The notes under the pieces were generated by a model. It had not been told where the DNA came from. It was given only the letters and a program-made list of their open reading frames with translations, and made no database searches. Both the position numbers and the translations under genes were made by a program. A DNA stretch of 12,796 nucleotides from Flavobacteriales bacterium UBA6772 (GTDB lineage: Bacteria; Bacteroidota; Bacteroidia; Flavobacteriales; UBA7430), in assembly GCA_002453265.1 (NCBI GenBank), contig DKGK01000048.1:1-12796 (forward strand), written 5' to 3'. Shown piece by piece: positions 5,798-12,796 of the stretch (position 1 is the stretch's first letter; the number at the start of each line of letters is the position of its first letter).

Positions 5798-7870
5798 ATG
5801 GCAAAAAAGAAAACCGCTACAAAACCCACAGCTAAAGCTAAGGGCAAAAAGCCTACACAAAAGAAAAACAAAAGTCAAATGCCTAAATTCAATTTGTATT
5901 GGATTTATGGTATTGTCGCTTTCTTCATGATTTCTATGCTTTTCACCAACGAAATGGGTGCATTGAGTAAGGAAACCAACAGACAAACCTTAATTCAGGA
6001 GTACATAAAGAATAAGGATGTTGAGAAGATTGAAATTATACAAAATAAAAATGTAGCCAATGTTTTCATTAAGGAATCTTCATTGTCGGAACACCGTCAT
6101 GAAGGAGTAAGTGAGCCTCTTTTTGGGGAAGGATTAAACAAAGGACCTCATTATTTTATTAAAATTGGTACTTCTGAAGTTTTTGAAACTAAAGTTGAAG
6201 AAGCACAAGAACTATTTCGTTTTACTGAAAGTGAAAGAGTTCAAATATTTTACAATAACGAGCAAAGTCTTTGGGATAGCGTTTGGTCTTGGTTACCATT
6301 TATTTTCTTAATTGGTGTTTGGTTGTTTTTCATGCGTCGCATGAGTGGTGGCGGAGCTTCTGGTGGTCCTGGATCACAGATTTTTAATATTGGAAAATCG
6401 CAAGCTCAATTATACGATAAAGACACCGAAATAAAAACAACATTCGATGATGTTGCTGGATTAGAAGGTGCAAAAGAAGAAGTTCAAGAAATTGTTGATT
6501 TCCTTAAAAGCCCAGAAAAATATACTAAACTAGGTGGTAAAATCCCTAAAGGAGCTTTATTAGTAGGCCCTCCAGGAACAGGAAAAACTCTTTTAGCTAA
6601 AGCTGTTGCAGGTGAAGCTCAGGTGCCTTTTTTCTCTCTTTCTGGTTCAGACTTCGTTGAGATGTTTGTTGGTGTTGGAGCGTCAAGAGTACGTGACTTA
6701 TTTAAAAAAGCAAAGGAAAAGTCGCCTGCTATTATTTTTATTGATGAGATAGATGCTATTGGTAGAGCTCGTGGTAAAAATCAAATGACTGGTTCTAACG
6801 ATGAACGTGAAAATACGCTTAACCAATTACTTACCGAGATGGATGGATTTGGCACCAACGATCACGTTATTGTTATTGCTGCTACAAACCGTGCAGATGT
6901 ATTGGATAGAGCTTTAGTACGTGCAGGTCGTTTTGACCGTCAGATTTATGTTGATTTACCAGAGCTTACAGAACGTAAGGAGATTTTTGAAGTACACCTT
7001 GCCCCTCTGAAGACAAACAAAGATTTAGATATAGATTTCTTAGCGAAGCAAACTCCAGGTTTTTCTGGTGCAGACATCGCTAATATGTGTAACGAAGCAG
7101 CATTAATTGCCGCTCGTAAGGATAAGAATTTTGTAGAAAAACAAGATTTCTTAGATGCTGTAGATCGTATTATAGGTGGTTTAGAAAAGAAGAATAAAAT
7201 TATTTCTAAACAAGAGCGAGAAGTTATTGCATTCCACGAAGCAGGACATGCTACCGTAAGTTGGATGCTAGAACATGCAGCTCCACTTGTAAAGGTAACC
7301 ATTGTTCCTAGAGGTAAGTCTTTAGGTGCAGCTTGGTATTTACCAGACGAACGTCAGATAACAACTCGTGATCAAATGATGGACGAAATGTGTGCCGCTT
7401 TAGGTGGTAGAGCAGCCGAGAAAATTATATTTGGTAAAGTTTCTACCGGAGCTTTAAGCGATTTGGAAAAAGTTACCCGTCAGGCAACTTCTATGGTTAC
7501 TGTTTATGGATTAAGTGAGAAAATTGGAAATATATCCTATTACGATTCTTCAGGTCAGAACTCTAACTTTAACAAACCTTATAGCGAACAAACAGCTCGT
7601 ACTATAGACGAGGAGGTTAGAGCACTTACAGAAGAAGCTTACTCAAGAGCTATTCAAGTTTTAGAGGAAAACAAAGAATCTCTTACTAAATTAGCAGAAG
7701 AATTACTTACCAAAGAAGTAATCTTTAGAGAGAACTTAGAGACTATTTTTGGAAAAAGACCTTGGGACAAGGACGAAACTGTTACTTTAAATCCTAGTTC
7801 TACATTTTCTGAAAAGGAAACAACAGTTACTACGACAGAAGAGAAAAATAATGAAGATAAATCTGTTTAA
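5798..7870 (+). CDS. ftsH: ATP-dependent zinc metalloprotease FtsH
   Basis: FtsH is a hexameric inner-membrane AAA+ protease that extracts and degrades membrane and short-lived cytosolic proteins. The 690-residue protein has a lysine-rich N-terminal tail (residues 2-30), a first membrane segment near 33-50, a periplasmic domain, and a second membrane segment near 163-183 followed by RRMSGGG. The AAA+ module has Walker A GPPGTGKT (257-264), pore loop F290-V-G, Walker B IIFIDEID (312-319), and an SRH running from 362 with arginine fingers R375 and R378. The zinc site is HEAGH (480-484) with the third ligand D555 in LSDLEKVT. The C-terminal tail is acidic and threonine-rich. All catalytic residues are intact. 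The lysine-rich N-terminal extension is longer than in E. coli FtsH. The gene abuts rsfS and overlaps the next gene by 20 nt. Confidence 0.98.
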   Translation: MAKKKTATKPTAKAKGKKPTQKKNKSQMPKFNLYWIYGIVAFFMISMLFTNEMGALSKETNRQTLIQEYIKNKDVEKIEIIQNKNVANVFIKESSLSEHRHEGVSEPLFGEGLNKGPHYFIKIGTSEVFETKVEEAQELFRFTESERVQIFYNNEQSLWDSVWSWLPFIFLIGVWLFFMRRMSGGGASGGPGSQIFNIGKSQAQLYDKDTEIKTTFDDVAGLEGAKEEVQEIVDFLKSPEKYTKLGGKIPKGALLVGPPGTGKTLLAKAVAGEAQVPFFSLSGSDFVEMFVGVGASRVRDLFKKAKEKSPAIIFIDEIDAIGRARGKNQMTGSNDERENTLNQLLTEMDGFGTNDHVIVIAATNRADVLDRALVRAGRFDRQIYVDLPELTERKEIFEVHLAPLKTNKDLDIDFLAKQTPGFSGADIANMCNEAALIAARKDKNFVEKQDFLDAVDRIIGGLEKKNKIISKQEREVIAFHEAGHATVSWMLEHAAPLVKVTIVPRGKSLGAAWYLPDERQITTRDQMMDEMCAALGGRAAEKIIFGKVSTGALSDLEKVTRQATSMVTVYGLSEKIGNISYYDSSGQNSNFNKPYSEQTARTIDEEVRALTEEAYSRAIQVLEENKESLTKLAEELLTKEVIFRENLETIFGKRPWDKDETVTLNPSSTFSEKETTVTTTEEKNNEDKSV

Positions 7871-8477
7871 GAAAATCTTAACGAAGGTATTCCCTTCTTT
7901 TGGCGAGATAACAACAAAGTTGAGTAGTGAAGAATCGGAACAAAAAGAAATTTGTGCTCCAGATGATTGCGACCCTTCTGATGTTGTTTTTGCCAAAGCA
8001 TTCACAAATGAAGGAGGAAAGTTCTTTTACTGTGATGATATGGAGGATTTTTACTTGATGTTTAAACAACTTCTCACAGAAAACAAGTGGAAACAGTCTT
8101 ATTGCAGTAACGATGAGCTTAAAAACTCTTTAAAACCTACCGAGCTAGAATTTGAATCGGATTTTAGAAAAGCAGATTCAAGTATTAGTAACTGTGAGTT
8201 TTTAATTGCGTGTAAGGGTTCAGTTATGGTTTCTGCTGCACAAACTAAAGGATTAAAAGTTGACCAACTGCCCGAGATTTTAGTAATCGTAGCCTATACA
8301 TCTCAAATTGTAATTGACCTGAACGAAGGATTACAAGGATTGCAAAAGAAATACGGAAGAAATAGACCTTCTAATGTAACCTCTATCCGAACTAAGCAAT
8401 CTGTTACTACAGGAAATATAAAAAAAGCTAAAGATTTATACGTTTTCTTAATTGAAGATTATAAAGATCCCAGATGA
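7851..8477 (+). CDS. LUD-domain protein, LutC/YkgG-like, divergent
   Basis: This 208-residue protein fits the LUD (lactate utilisation) superfamily by its C-terminal two thirds. The segment CEFLIACKGSVMVSAAQT (115-132) corresponds to the place where LutC proteins have a G-I-A-x-T-G-T loop, followed by LPEILVIVAYTSQIV (140-154) and TTGNIKKAKDLYVFLIED (186-203). The usual GPSRTADIE motif of LutC is replaced, so catalytic or binding function cannot be assumed. The N-terminal 40 residues are basic then acidic and unassigned. The partner genes lutA and lutB are absent. It overlaps ftsH by 20 nt and cdsA by 4 nt (ATGA), so it belongs firmly to this operon. A role linked to FtsH or lipid synthesis rather than lactate oxidation is possible but unproven. 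Confidence 0.72.
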   Translation: MKINLFKKILTKVFPSFGEITTKLSSEESEQKEICAPDDCDPSDVVFAKAFTNEGGKFFYCDDMEDFYLMFKQLLTENKWKQSYCSNDELKNSLKPTELEFESDFRKADSSISNCEFLIACKGSVMVSAAQTKGLKVDQLPEILVIVAYTSQIVIDLNEGLQGLQKKYGRNRPSNVTSIRTKQSVTTGNIKKAKDLYVFLIEDYKDPR

Positions 8478-9271
8478 ACAATTTAACTCAAAGGATACTG
8501 ACAGGAACAGTATATACAGCTCTAATGCTATTTGCAGTAACCAAGCCTTTATATATAGGTTTATTACTACTAATTGTAGCAGTGACAGGTACTTTTGAGT
8601 TGAAAAAATTAGTAGAAAAACAAGGCCTTCACTTTGACCTGTACCCTACTATTGGATTAGGAATTCTTAGTTATGCTAGTATTTTATACCCTAAAATTAA
8701 TGGTCTTTTTTACTTTGCTATTTTCGTCTACTTTATTAGTCAATTGTATAGGCCTACAAAAAATGCTTTGCAATTATTAGGTGGTAGTCTAATAGGTATT
8801 GTCTATATATATATTCCACTAAGCTTACTAATTCCTATAGGCTTACAAAGTGGTAATTACGAATATAAAACACTTTTTGGATTACTAATTCTCATATGGT
8901 CTTCGGATAGTTGGGCTTATGTATCGGGAAGAATATTTGGGAAAAGAAAACTATTTGAACGTCTATCTCCTAATAAAACATGGGAAGGTTTATGGGGATC
9001 AGTAATTCTTACCTCAGCTACAGGATACATTCTATCGCTTACAGGATTTGGATTAAGCAGTTTAGTATGGATAGTACTTGGAGTAACTACGGTGTTTGTT
9101 GCAACAGCAGGCGACTTATTTCAGTCTCTGTTAAAACGCACTTCTAACATAAAAGATACTGGTAATATACTCCCTGGGCATGGAGGAATACTCGATAGGT
9201 TTGATTCGATTTTATTCTGTTTACCTGCATATTACATTTACTTTTACCACATCAACCCAATATTAAATTAA
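8474..9271 (+). CDS. cdsA: Phosphatidate cytidylyltransferase CdsA
   Basis: CdsA is an inner-membrane enzyme that converts phosphatidic acid and CTP to CDP-diacylglycerol, the precursor of all bacterial phospholipids. The 265-residue length and strongly hydrophobic pattern, with roughly seven to eight membrane segments, fit the family. The diagnostic signature is complete at 218-244: S-L-L-K-R, then K227-D228, LPGHGG (233-238) and D241-R-F-D244, which hold the metal- and CTP-binding residues. A conserved SPNKTWEGLWG segment precedes it. The ATG overlaps the stop of the LUD gene (ATGA), and psd follows after 10 nt. Confidence 0.96.
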   Translation: MNNLTQRILTGTVYTALMLFAVTKPLYIGLLLLIVAVTGTFELKKLVEKQGLHFDLYPTIGLGILSYASILYPKINGLFYFAIFVYFISQLYRPTKNALQLLGGSLIGIVYIYIPLSLLIPIGLQSGNYEYKTLFGLLILIWSSDSWAYVSGRIFGKRKLFERLSPNKTWEGLWGSVILTSATGYILSLTGFGLSSLVWIVLGVTTVFVATAGDLFQSLLKRTSNIKDTGNILPGHGGILDRFDSILFCLPAYYIYFYHINPILN

Positions 9272-9281
9272 ACCATTTACA

Positions 9282-9935
9282 ATGTTTCATAAAGAAGGAT
9301 TTACAATAATTAGGAATACATTAACTGCTCTAATTGCTCTTAATGTAACTACTTGGTATTTTGTAGGTGAATTTAACTGGATAGTTTACCTACTCATTTT
9401 TGCATCTGTAGTTTTTTCCATTTTGGTTCTACAATTTTTTAGAAATCCAAAAAGGAATACGGTATTAAATCCCAATCATATTATAGCTCCTGCTGATGGT
9501 AAAGTAGTTGTAATTGAAGAAATTGTAGAACACGAATTCTTTAAAGATAAAAGAATACAAGTATCTATTTTTATGTCGCCATTAAATGTACATGTTAACA
9601 GATACCCTATTTCGGGAGCAGTAAAATATGCAAAATACCACCCAGGTAAATTTTTGGTTGCTTGGCATCCTAAGTCTTCTATTGAAAATGAAAGAACAAC
9701 GATTGTTGTAGAAAACAAAACAACTGGTCCAATTTTATTTAGACAAGTAGCTGGTGCGGTAGCTAGAAGAATCGTTATGTACTCTAAAGCAGAAGATATA
9801 GCGGTGCAAGGAAAAGATATGGGCTTTATAAAATTTGGCTCTCGTATAGATTTATTCCTACCCTTAGACGCTAAGATAAATGCAAATATAAACGATGTTG
9901 TAAAAGGTGGTGAAACTGTTATTGCTACTTGCTAA
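9282..9935 (+). CDS. psd: Phosphatidylserine decarboxylase proenzyme
   Basis: Psd converts phosphatidylserine to phosphatidylethanolamine, using a pyruvoyl group made by self-cleavage. The 217-residue protein is the short bacterial type with an N-terminal pair of membrane helices (about 12-30 and 33-52). The predicted catalytic residues are D72 in APADGK, H104 in NVHVNRYP, and the cleavage site G186-S187 in KFGSRIDL; S187 becomes the pyruvoyl group. The small alpha subunit would be residues 187-217. The phosphatidylserine synthase gene that normally supplies its substrate is not in the window. The psd stop overlaps the convergent HAD gene by a few bases, and a terminator follows at once. Confidence 0.95.
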   Translation: MFHKEGFTIIRNTLTALIALNVTTWYFVGEFNWIVYLLIFASVVFSILVLQFFRNPKRNTVLNPNHIIAPADGKVVVIEEIVEHEFFKDKRIQVSIFMSPLNVHVNRYPISGAVKYAKYHPGKFLVAWHPKSSIENERTTIVVENKTTGPILFRQVAGAVARRIVMYSKAEDIAVQGKDMGFIKFGSRIDLFLPLDAKINANINDVVKGGETVIATC

Positions 9936-10621
9936 AACAACCTTAATAATTCTTTTAAGTGGGCTATTTCATAGCACACTTTTTTGTGTTGAACAATTTT
10001 ATCTGGATTAAAATGTACTGCTTTAATTCCTAGTTTTTCAGCGCCCAAACAATCAACCTCAAAATTATCTCCAATCATAATACTTTCAGATGCTTTAGCA
10101 CCAGAAACACTTAAAGCATATTCAAATATTTGTGAATGCGGTTTTGTTACACCTGCTTTTTCAGATGTAATAATTTGATCAAAATACTGATTCAAATTAG
10201 AGGATTCCATCTTTATGGACTGTACTTCTTCGAAACCATTTGTGATGATATGTAATTGATACCTAGACTTTAAATCGGTCAAAACTTCATGACAAGAATC
10301 AAAAAGATTCGATTTATAAGGACCTCTGCGAACATATTCATTTCCTAATCTTACTGCTAAATCATTATTCTGAACATCGAAAAATTGAAATGTATTTACA
10401 AACCTTACTGTTCGTAATGAATCTTTTGTAATTTTCTTATTTCTATATAAATCCCATAAGTGTTCATTTACCTTAATGTATGTATTGTAGAATTCTGAAA
10501 AAGAAGGAAAACAATCCTCTAAATTCAATTCTAGATATAGTTCAGATAAAGTCTCTAATGCATTTTTATTGAAGTCCCACAGAGTGTGGTCAAGATCGAA
10601 GAAAAGATGTTTAATTTTCAT
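9932..10621 (-). CDS. yjjG: HAD-family hydrolase, YjjG-type noncanonical pyrimidine nucleotidase
   Basis: This 229-residue cytosolic HAD phosphatase has the four family motifs. Motif I is FFDLDHTLWDF with nucleophile D9 and acid D11. Motif II is ITNG, with T127. Motif III is K160 in VTKPHS. Motif IV is GDNFEVD, with D185 and D190. A helical cap lies between motifs I and II. E. coli YjjG removes phosphate from noncanonical pyrimidine nucleotides as a house-cleaning activity; the match in length, cap and motifs supports that subfamily, but substrate specificity is inferred. Its ATG overlaps the stop of the upstream membrane-protein gene by one base (TAATG), so it is the last gene of the leftward operon. 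Its 3' end carries the psd operon terminator on the opposite strand. Confidence 0.85.
   Translation of the reverse strand: MKIKHLFFDLDHTLWDFNKNALETLSELYLELNLEDCFPSFSEFYNTYIKVNEHLWDLYRNKKITKDSLRTVRFVNTFQFFDVQNNDLAVRLGNEYVRRGPYKSNLFDSCHEVLTDLKSRYQLHIITNGFEEVQSIKMESSNLNQYFDQIITSEKAGVTKPHSQIFEYALSVSGAKASESIMIGDNFEVDCLGAEKLGIKAVHFNPDKIVQHKKVCYEIAHLKELLRLF
9957..9985 (+). terminator. Intrinsic terminator of the rsfS-psd operon, inside the convergent HAD gene
   Basis: AAGTGGGCTAT (9957-9967) and ATAGCACACTT (9971-9981) form an 11-bp stem with one mismatch (G9962 against A9976) and a 3-nt TTC loop. Six Ts at 9980-9985 overlap the end of the right arm. It starts 22 nt after the psd stop. On the other strand the hairpin is not followed by a T-run, so it acts rightward. 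It lies within HAD codons for the last dozen or so residues. Confidence 0.75.
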
Positions 10622-11055
10622 TAGAATAAAAATAAAAAGGTGGATATACTAATGGACCAAAATATAACGGCGAAACACATAATTGCTAAAGTCGAATTCG
10701 GTTTTTTATGAAAAAATCGAGCCGCTAAAAATGAACCAACAGGTATAGAAATTAAAATAGGTGAAAATAAGGCTATACCAAACAACCCGTAATCACGAAT
10801 TAGGATAACATAGAATTTATTTTTTTTGGTAAATATTTTCTTTTTCCTAATTACAGGATTAAAATAATTGGGGAAAAAGAGAACTATTCTAGCTCCTAGC
10901 TTAAAGAAAAGAAGAATTCCTAAACAACCACCTATACTACTTACTAAAATAGTTTGTAAGTAAGTAAACCCAAAGGATTTTGCCAATATTGGTCCTGCAA
11001 AAAACTTTAATGCACTTACAAAAAAAACACTTATTATTTCATACCAGGCATTCAT
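10621..11055 (-). CDS. Small membrane protein, about four helices, function uncertain
   Basis: This 144-residue protein has hydrophobic segments near 5-25, 33-57, 88-112 and 122-143. A strongly basic loop with RKKKIFTKKNK (70-80) should face the cytoplasm. The pattern, with GGCLGILLFFKLG in helix 2 and SIPVGSFLAARFF after helix 3, is loosely reminiscent of the small multidrug-export-like family (Sm_multidrug_ex), but the match is weak and I do not claim a transport substrate. The frame extends two codons upstream to a TTG at 11061; the ATG at 11053-11055 is the likelier start and leaves a 17-nt gap after the acyltransferase gene. Its stop overlaps the HAD gene's ATG. Confidence 0.75.
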   Translation of the reverse strand: MNAWYEIISVFFVSALKFFAGPILAKSFGFTYLQTILVSSIGGCLGILLFFKLGARIVLFFPNYFNPVIRKKKIFTKKNKFYVILIRDYGLFGIALFSPILISIPVGSFLAARFFHKKPNSTLAIMCFAVIFWSISISTFLFLF

Positions 11056-11072
11056 AGACAACTGTATTAAAT

Positions 11073-11987
11073 TTATTTAAACAAGCTCAAAAATAGAGGT
11101 AATCTATTAATCTTCAAATTTTGATACGGATTATTTACAGCACCAAAACTTTTATAAAACCGAGCTAAATTAAAATCGTTTGAACCTTCAAAATCAAATA
11201 CTAAGCCACTATTAGCCGATTCTTGAATAAATGAATCAATTAAAAATGGCATCGCCAATTTTTGCTTTCCTTCAAGGCTATTTCCTGTAAACAGTAAAAT
11301 TATACGATTGGGACTAAACAATAAAAACATTCCAGCAACAGCTCTATTACCCTCATCGTAAGCCATCCATACTTGCCCAGAATTCTTATGAATTGAAACA
11401 TGCATTAAGGTTTCTAAATTTTGGTAATCTGATTCAGAAAAATGACTTATTGTCTTGCCTTTATCATTTCTAAACAATTTGACTAAAGCTGTAGGAGAAT
11501 CGTTTTTGAAAAGTTGTAAAGTACTGCTGTTTGCCTTTTTTAAATTTCTTTTTAAGTTTTTAGAATATAATTTAGATTGCTCCTCGTAAGTTTTATCTAA
11601 ATTAAGGACAAAATTAGTATTGGAACTTAATGTAGCACCTTCAAAATCGTCTAAGATTGAATTAAAGTTCATGTTTAACTCAATAAACTTGTATTCTTTG
11701 GGTATGGATTTTACAAAATCGTTTAGCCTATTTAATCCAGAAATGGTTTTAGAAAACAAGCCCAATTGCTGTACCCAAAATGGGGTACTGGAGTAGGTAA
11801 TCGTAAATTTTACTTTTTTGGGTAATGGGAAAACTGCCTCATAATCATTAAGCACTAAAGCATCCCATTCTTTTGCCACAATGTCTAAATACCATGAAAA
11901 AGCATAAGGCATACAATTTACAGATTGCCGAATACAAACATCCCATTTCTCTGTGTCTACCTTGTTATGTGTTACAAATCTGATCAT
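11073..11987 (-). CDS. FemAB/GNAT-like acyltransferase (Acetyltransf_6 type)
   Basis: This 304-residue protein looks like a tandem GNAT-fold acyltransferase of the FemAB/BioF2-like kind, which use acyl-CoA or aminoacyl-tRNA on envelope or glycan substrates. The first lobe (about 1-130) is degenerate, and the basic stretch KNLKRNLKKA (143-152) is characteristic of the hinge. The second lobe contains VAGMFLLFSPNRIILLFTGN (217-236) and the C-terminal hallmark FDFEGSNDFNLARFYKSFGA (264-283). Substrate is unknown. Its ATG overlaps the stop of the upstream deacetylase gene (ATGA), suggesting they work together on a cell-surface polymer. It is cytosolic with no signal peptide or membrane segment. 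Confidence 0.78.
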   Translation of the reverse strand: MIRFVTHNKVDTEKWDVCIRQSVNCMPYAFSWYLDIVAKEWDALVLNDYEAVFPLPKKVKFTITYSSTPFWVQQLGLFSKTISGLNRLNDFVKSIPKEYKFIELNMNFNSILDDFEGATLSSNTNFVLNLDKTYEEQSKLYSKNLKRNLKKANSSTLQLFKNDSPTALVKLFRNDKGKTISHFSESDYQNLETLMHVSIHKNSGQVWMAYDEGNRAVAGMFLLFSPNRIILLFTGNSLEGKQKLAMPFLIDSFIQESANSGLVFDFEGSNDFNLARFYKSFGAVNNPYQNLKINRLPLFLSLFK

Positions 11988-12796
11988 TTAAAAGCTTGCT
12001 CAATGGTGAATTCATAAACTTGTTTCCAATCATGCCAGTGTCTATTGTCGCTTACAGTTTCGTTATGCCATAAGCTAATAAAAGTACCATTTACTTTTTT
12101 TACGCTATCCATCAACTCTTTAACTAAATATTGAGCGTCATCTACAGGTAGCTCCAAATATTCATTTAAAGTTCCATCCATTACAGCAAAAGGATGTAAT
12201 AAGAGTTGAGTTTGTGTTTCCATATCCAAGTCATAGAAATAGAATGGCAAAGAAGTTCCTGCCCTAAATCCTACTTGAGATGCATAGCCCATAGTATAGT
12301 CTTCTTTAATTCCTAAATCTATTAATCGCCTATAAGTAGTCGGTAAATCTAGTTTTAAAAAGTGTTGTCTGCTCCGTGTAACTTCTCTCTTTGTAATCGT
12401 TTCTAAACGTTTTATTTCTTTTGCTAGTTTTTCGGAATTAGTATTAGACGCCCAAGATGGGTGAATACCAACCTGAGTATAATCTGCCATAGACTTGACT
12501 AATGACTGAAACTTTTTACTGGTTACCGGAATGTTTTTATCATTATGTCCGTAATCGGCTAATAAGAAAAAGTAAATAGATTTAAACTTGTACTTAAGCT
12601 GTAAATCTAATAAATAGTCAAAAGTATCGTAAGGATCTTTTGTTTTACCAAGTACTACTTTTAGGCGTTGAGCTAATCCCTCGAAATCTAAATTCACAAT
12701 TGAGCGTATAGAAGCTGCAAGATTCCTAACGACTCCTTTTTCTAAATAACAGTAAGCATTGTCAACATCAATCGTATTTACAAAAGTAAATTCTCT
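11984..12796 (-). CDS. Polysaccharide-deacetylase-like protein, 5' end beyond the right edge
   Basis: The frame is open from the right edge; the first visible codon is at 12794-12796, giving 270 residues of the C-terminal part. The visible start reads REFTFVNTIDVDNAYCYLEK. T-x-D-V-D-N-A (residues 8-14) corresponds to the NodB motif 1 with its metal and catalytic aspartates. VGIHPSW supplies the histidine motif, RQHFLKL the next, and LLLHPFAVMDG and LWHNETVSD the late histidine motif. These fit the Bacteroidota branch of carbohydrate esterase family 4-like deacetylases, whose substrates are mostly unknown. A GTG at 12697 is only an internal valine codon, since homologous residues continue upstream. 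The gene ends with TGA overlapping the acyltransferase ATG. Confidence 0.82.
   Translation of the reverse strand, partial: REFTFVNTIDVDNAYCYLEKGVVRNLAASIRSIVNLDFEGLAQRLKVVLGKTKDPYDTFDYLLDLQLKYKFKSIYFFLLADYGHNDKNIPVTSKKFQSLVKSMADYTQVGIHPSWASNTNSEKLAKEIKRLETITKREVTRSRQHFLKLDLPTTYRRLIDLGIKEDYTMGYASQVGFRAGTSLPFYFYDLDMETQTQLLLHPFAVMDGTLNEYLELPVDDAQYLVKELMDSVKKVNGTFISLWHNETVSDNRHWHDWKQVYEFTIEQAFK

Noticed and set aside
6946..7302. 118-codon ORF on the minus strand inside ftsH
   Set aside because: It lies fully antisense to the conserved AAA+ and protease region of ftsH and shows no family resemblance.
11056..11061. Extended start of the small membrane protein at TTG 11061
   Set aside because: An ATG two codons later gives the same protein; TTG is a less likely start.
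11984..12697. Deacetylase gene starting at GTG 12697
   Set aside because: The reading frame continues upstream to the window edge and includes the diagnostic TIDVDNA motif, so the start lies outside the window.
1..12796. CRISPR arrays, tRNA or rRNA genes, insertion sequences
   Set aside because: No regularly spaced repeats, no cloverleaf or rRNA-like stretches, and no transposase or matching terminal inverted repeats were seen.

Overview
The window reads as AT-rich chromosomal DNA of a Bacteroidota bacterium. The gene order rsfS-ftsH-LUD protein-cdsA-psd, a BirA without a DNA-binding domain, the TAnnTTTG-type -7 promoter element and the weak Shine-Dalgarno signals all fit that phylum. A free-living, possibly marine member is plausible, but I cannot name a genus.

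Region 1 (1-4010, + strand) is an accessory defence locus. After a left edge holding only a possible gene tail and a doubtful 31-codon ORF, two tightly coupled genes encode an McrB-like AAA+ motor and a 757-residue McrC-like DUF2357/PD-(D/E)xK nuclease. No methyltransferase is present, which fits a type IV (modification-dependent) restriction system. Both proteins depart from classical E. coli McrBC: the nuclease carries an extra C-terminal domain of about 140 residues, the motor has its own N-terminal head domain, and the McrB nucleotide-specificity motif is altered. This locus is the most interesting part of the window.

Region 2 (4011-5306) has an intergenic spacer with a perfect 14-bp palindrome, a small four-helix membrane protein, and a convergent monofunctional biotin-protein ligase gene (birA).

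Region 3 (5307-9985, + strand) is a housekeeping operon. It has a divergent promoter with a large inverted repeat, then rsfS, ftsH, a LUD-domain gene, cdsA and psd, which abut or overlap. It links ribosome silencing, membrane proteolysis and phosphatidylethanolamine synthesis (CdsA makes CDP-diacylglycerol; Psd decarboxylates phosphatidylserine; the intervening synthase PssA is not here). The operon ends at an intrinsic terminator that lies inside the 3' end of the convergent HAD gene.

Region 4 (9932-12796, - strand) is a second tightly packed operon. In transcription order it has a polysaccharide-deacetylase-like protein (running off the right edge), a FemAB/GNAT-like acyltransferase, a small membrane protein and a YjjG-type HAD nucleotidase. 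The first two suggest cell-envelope or surface-glycan modification.
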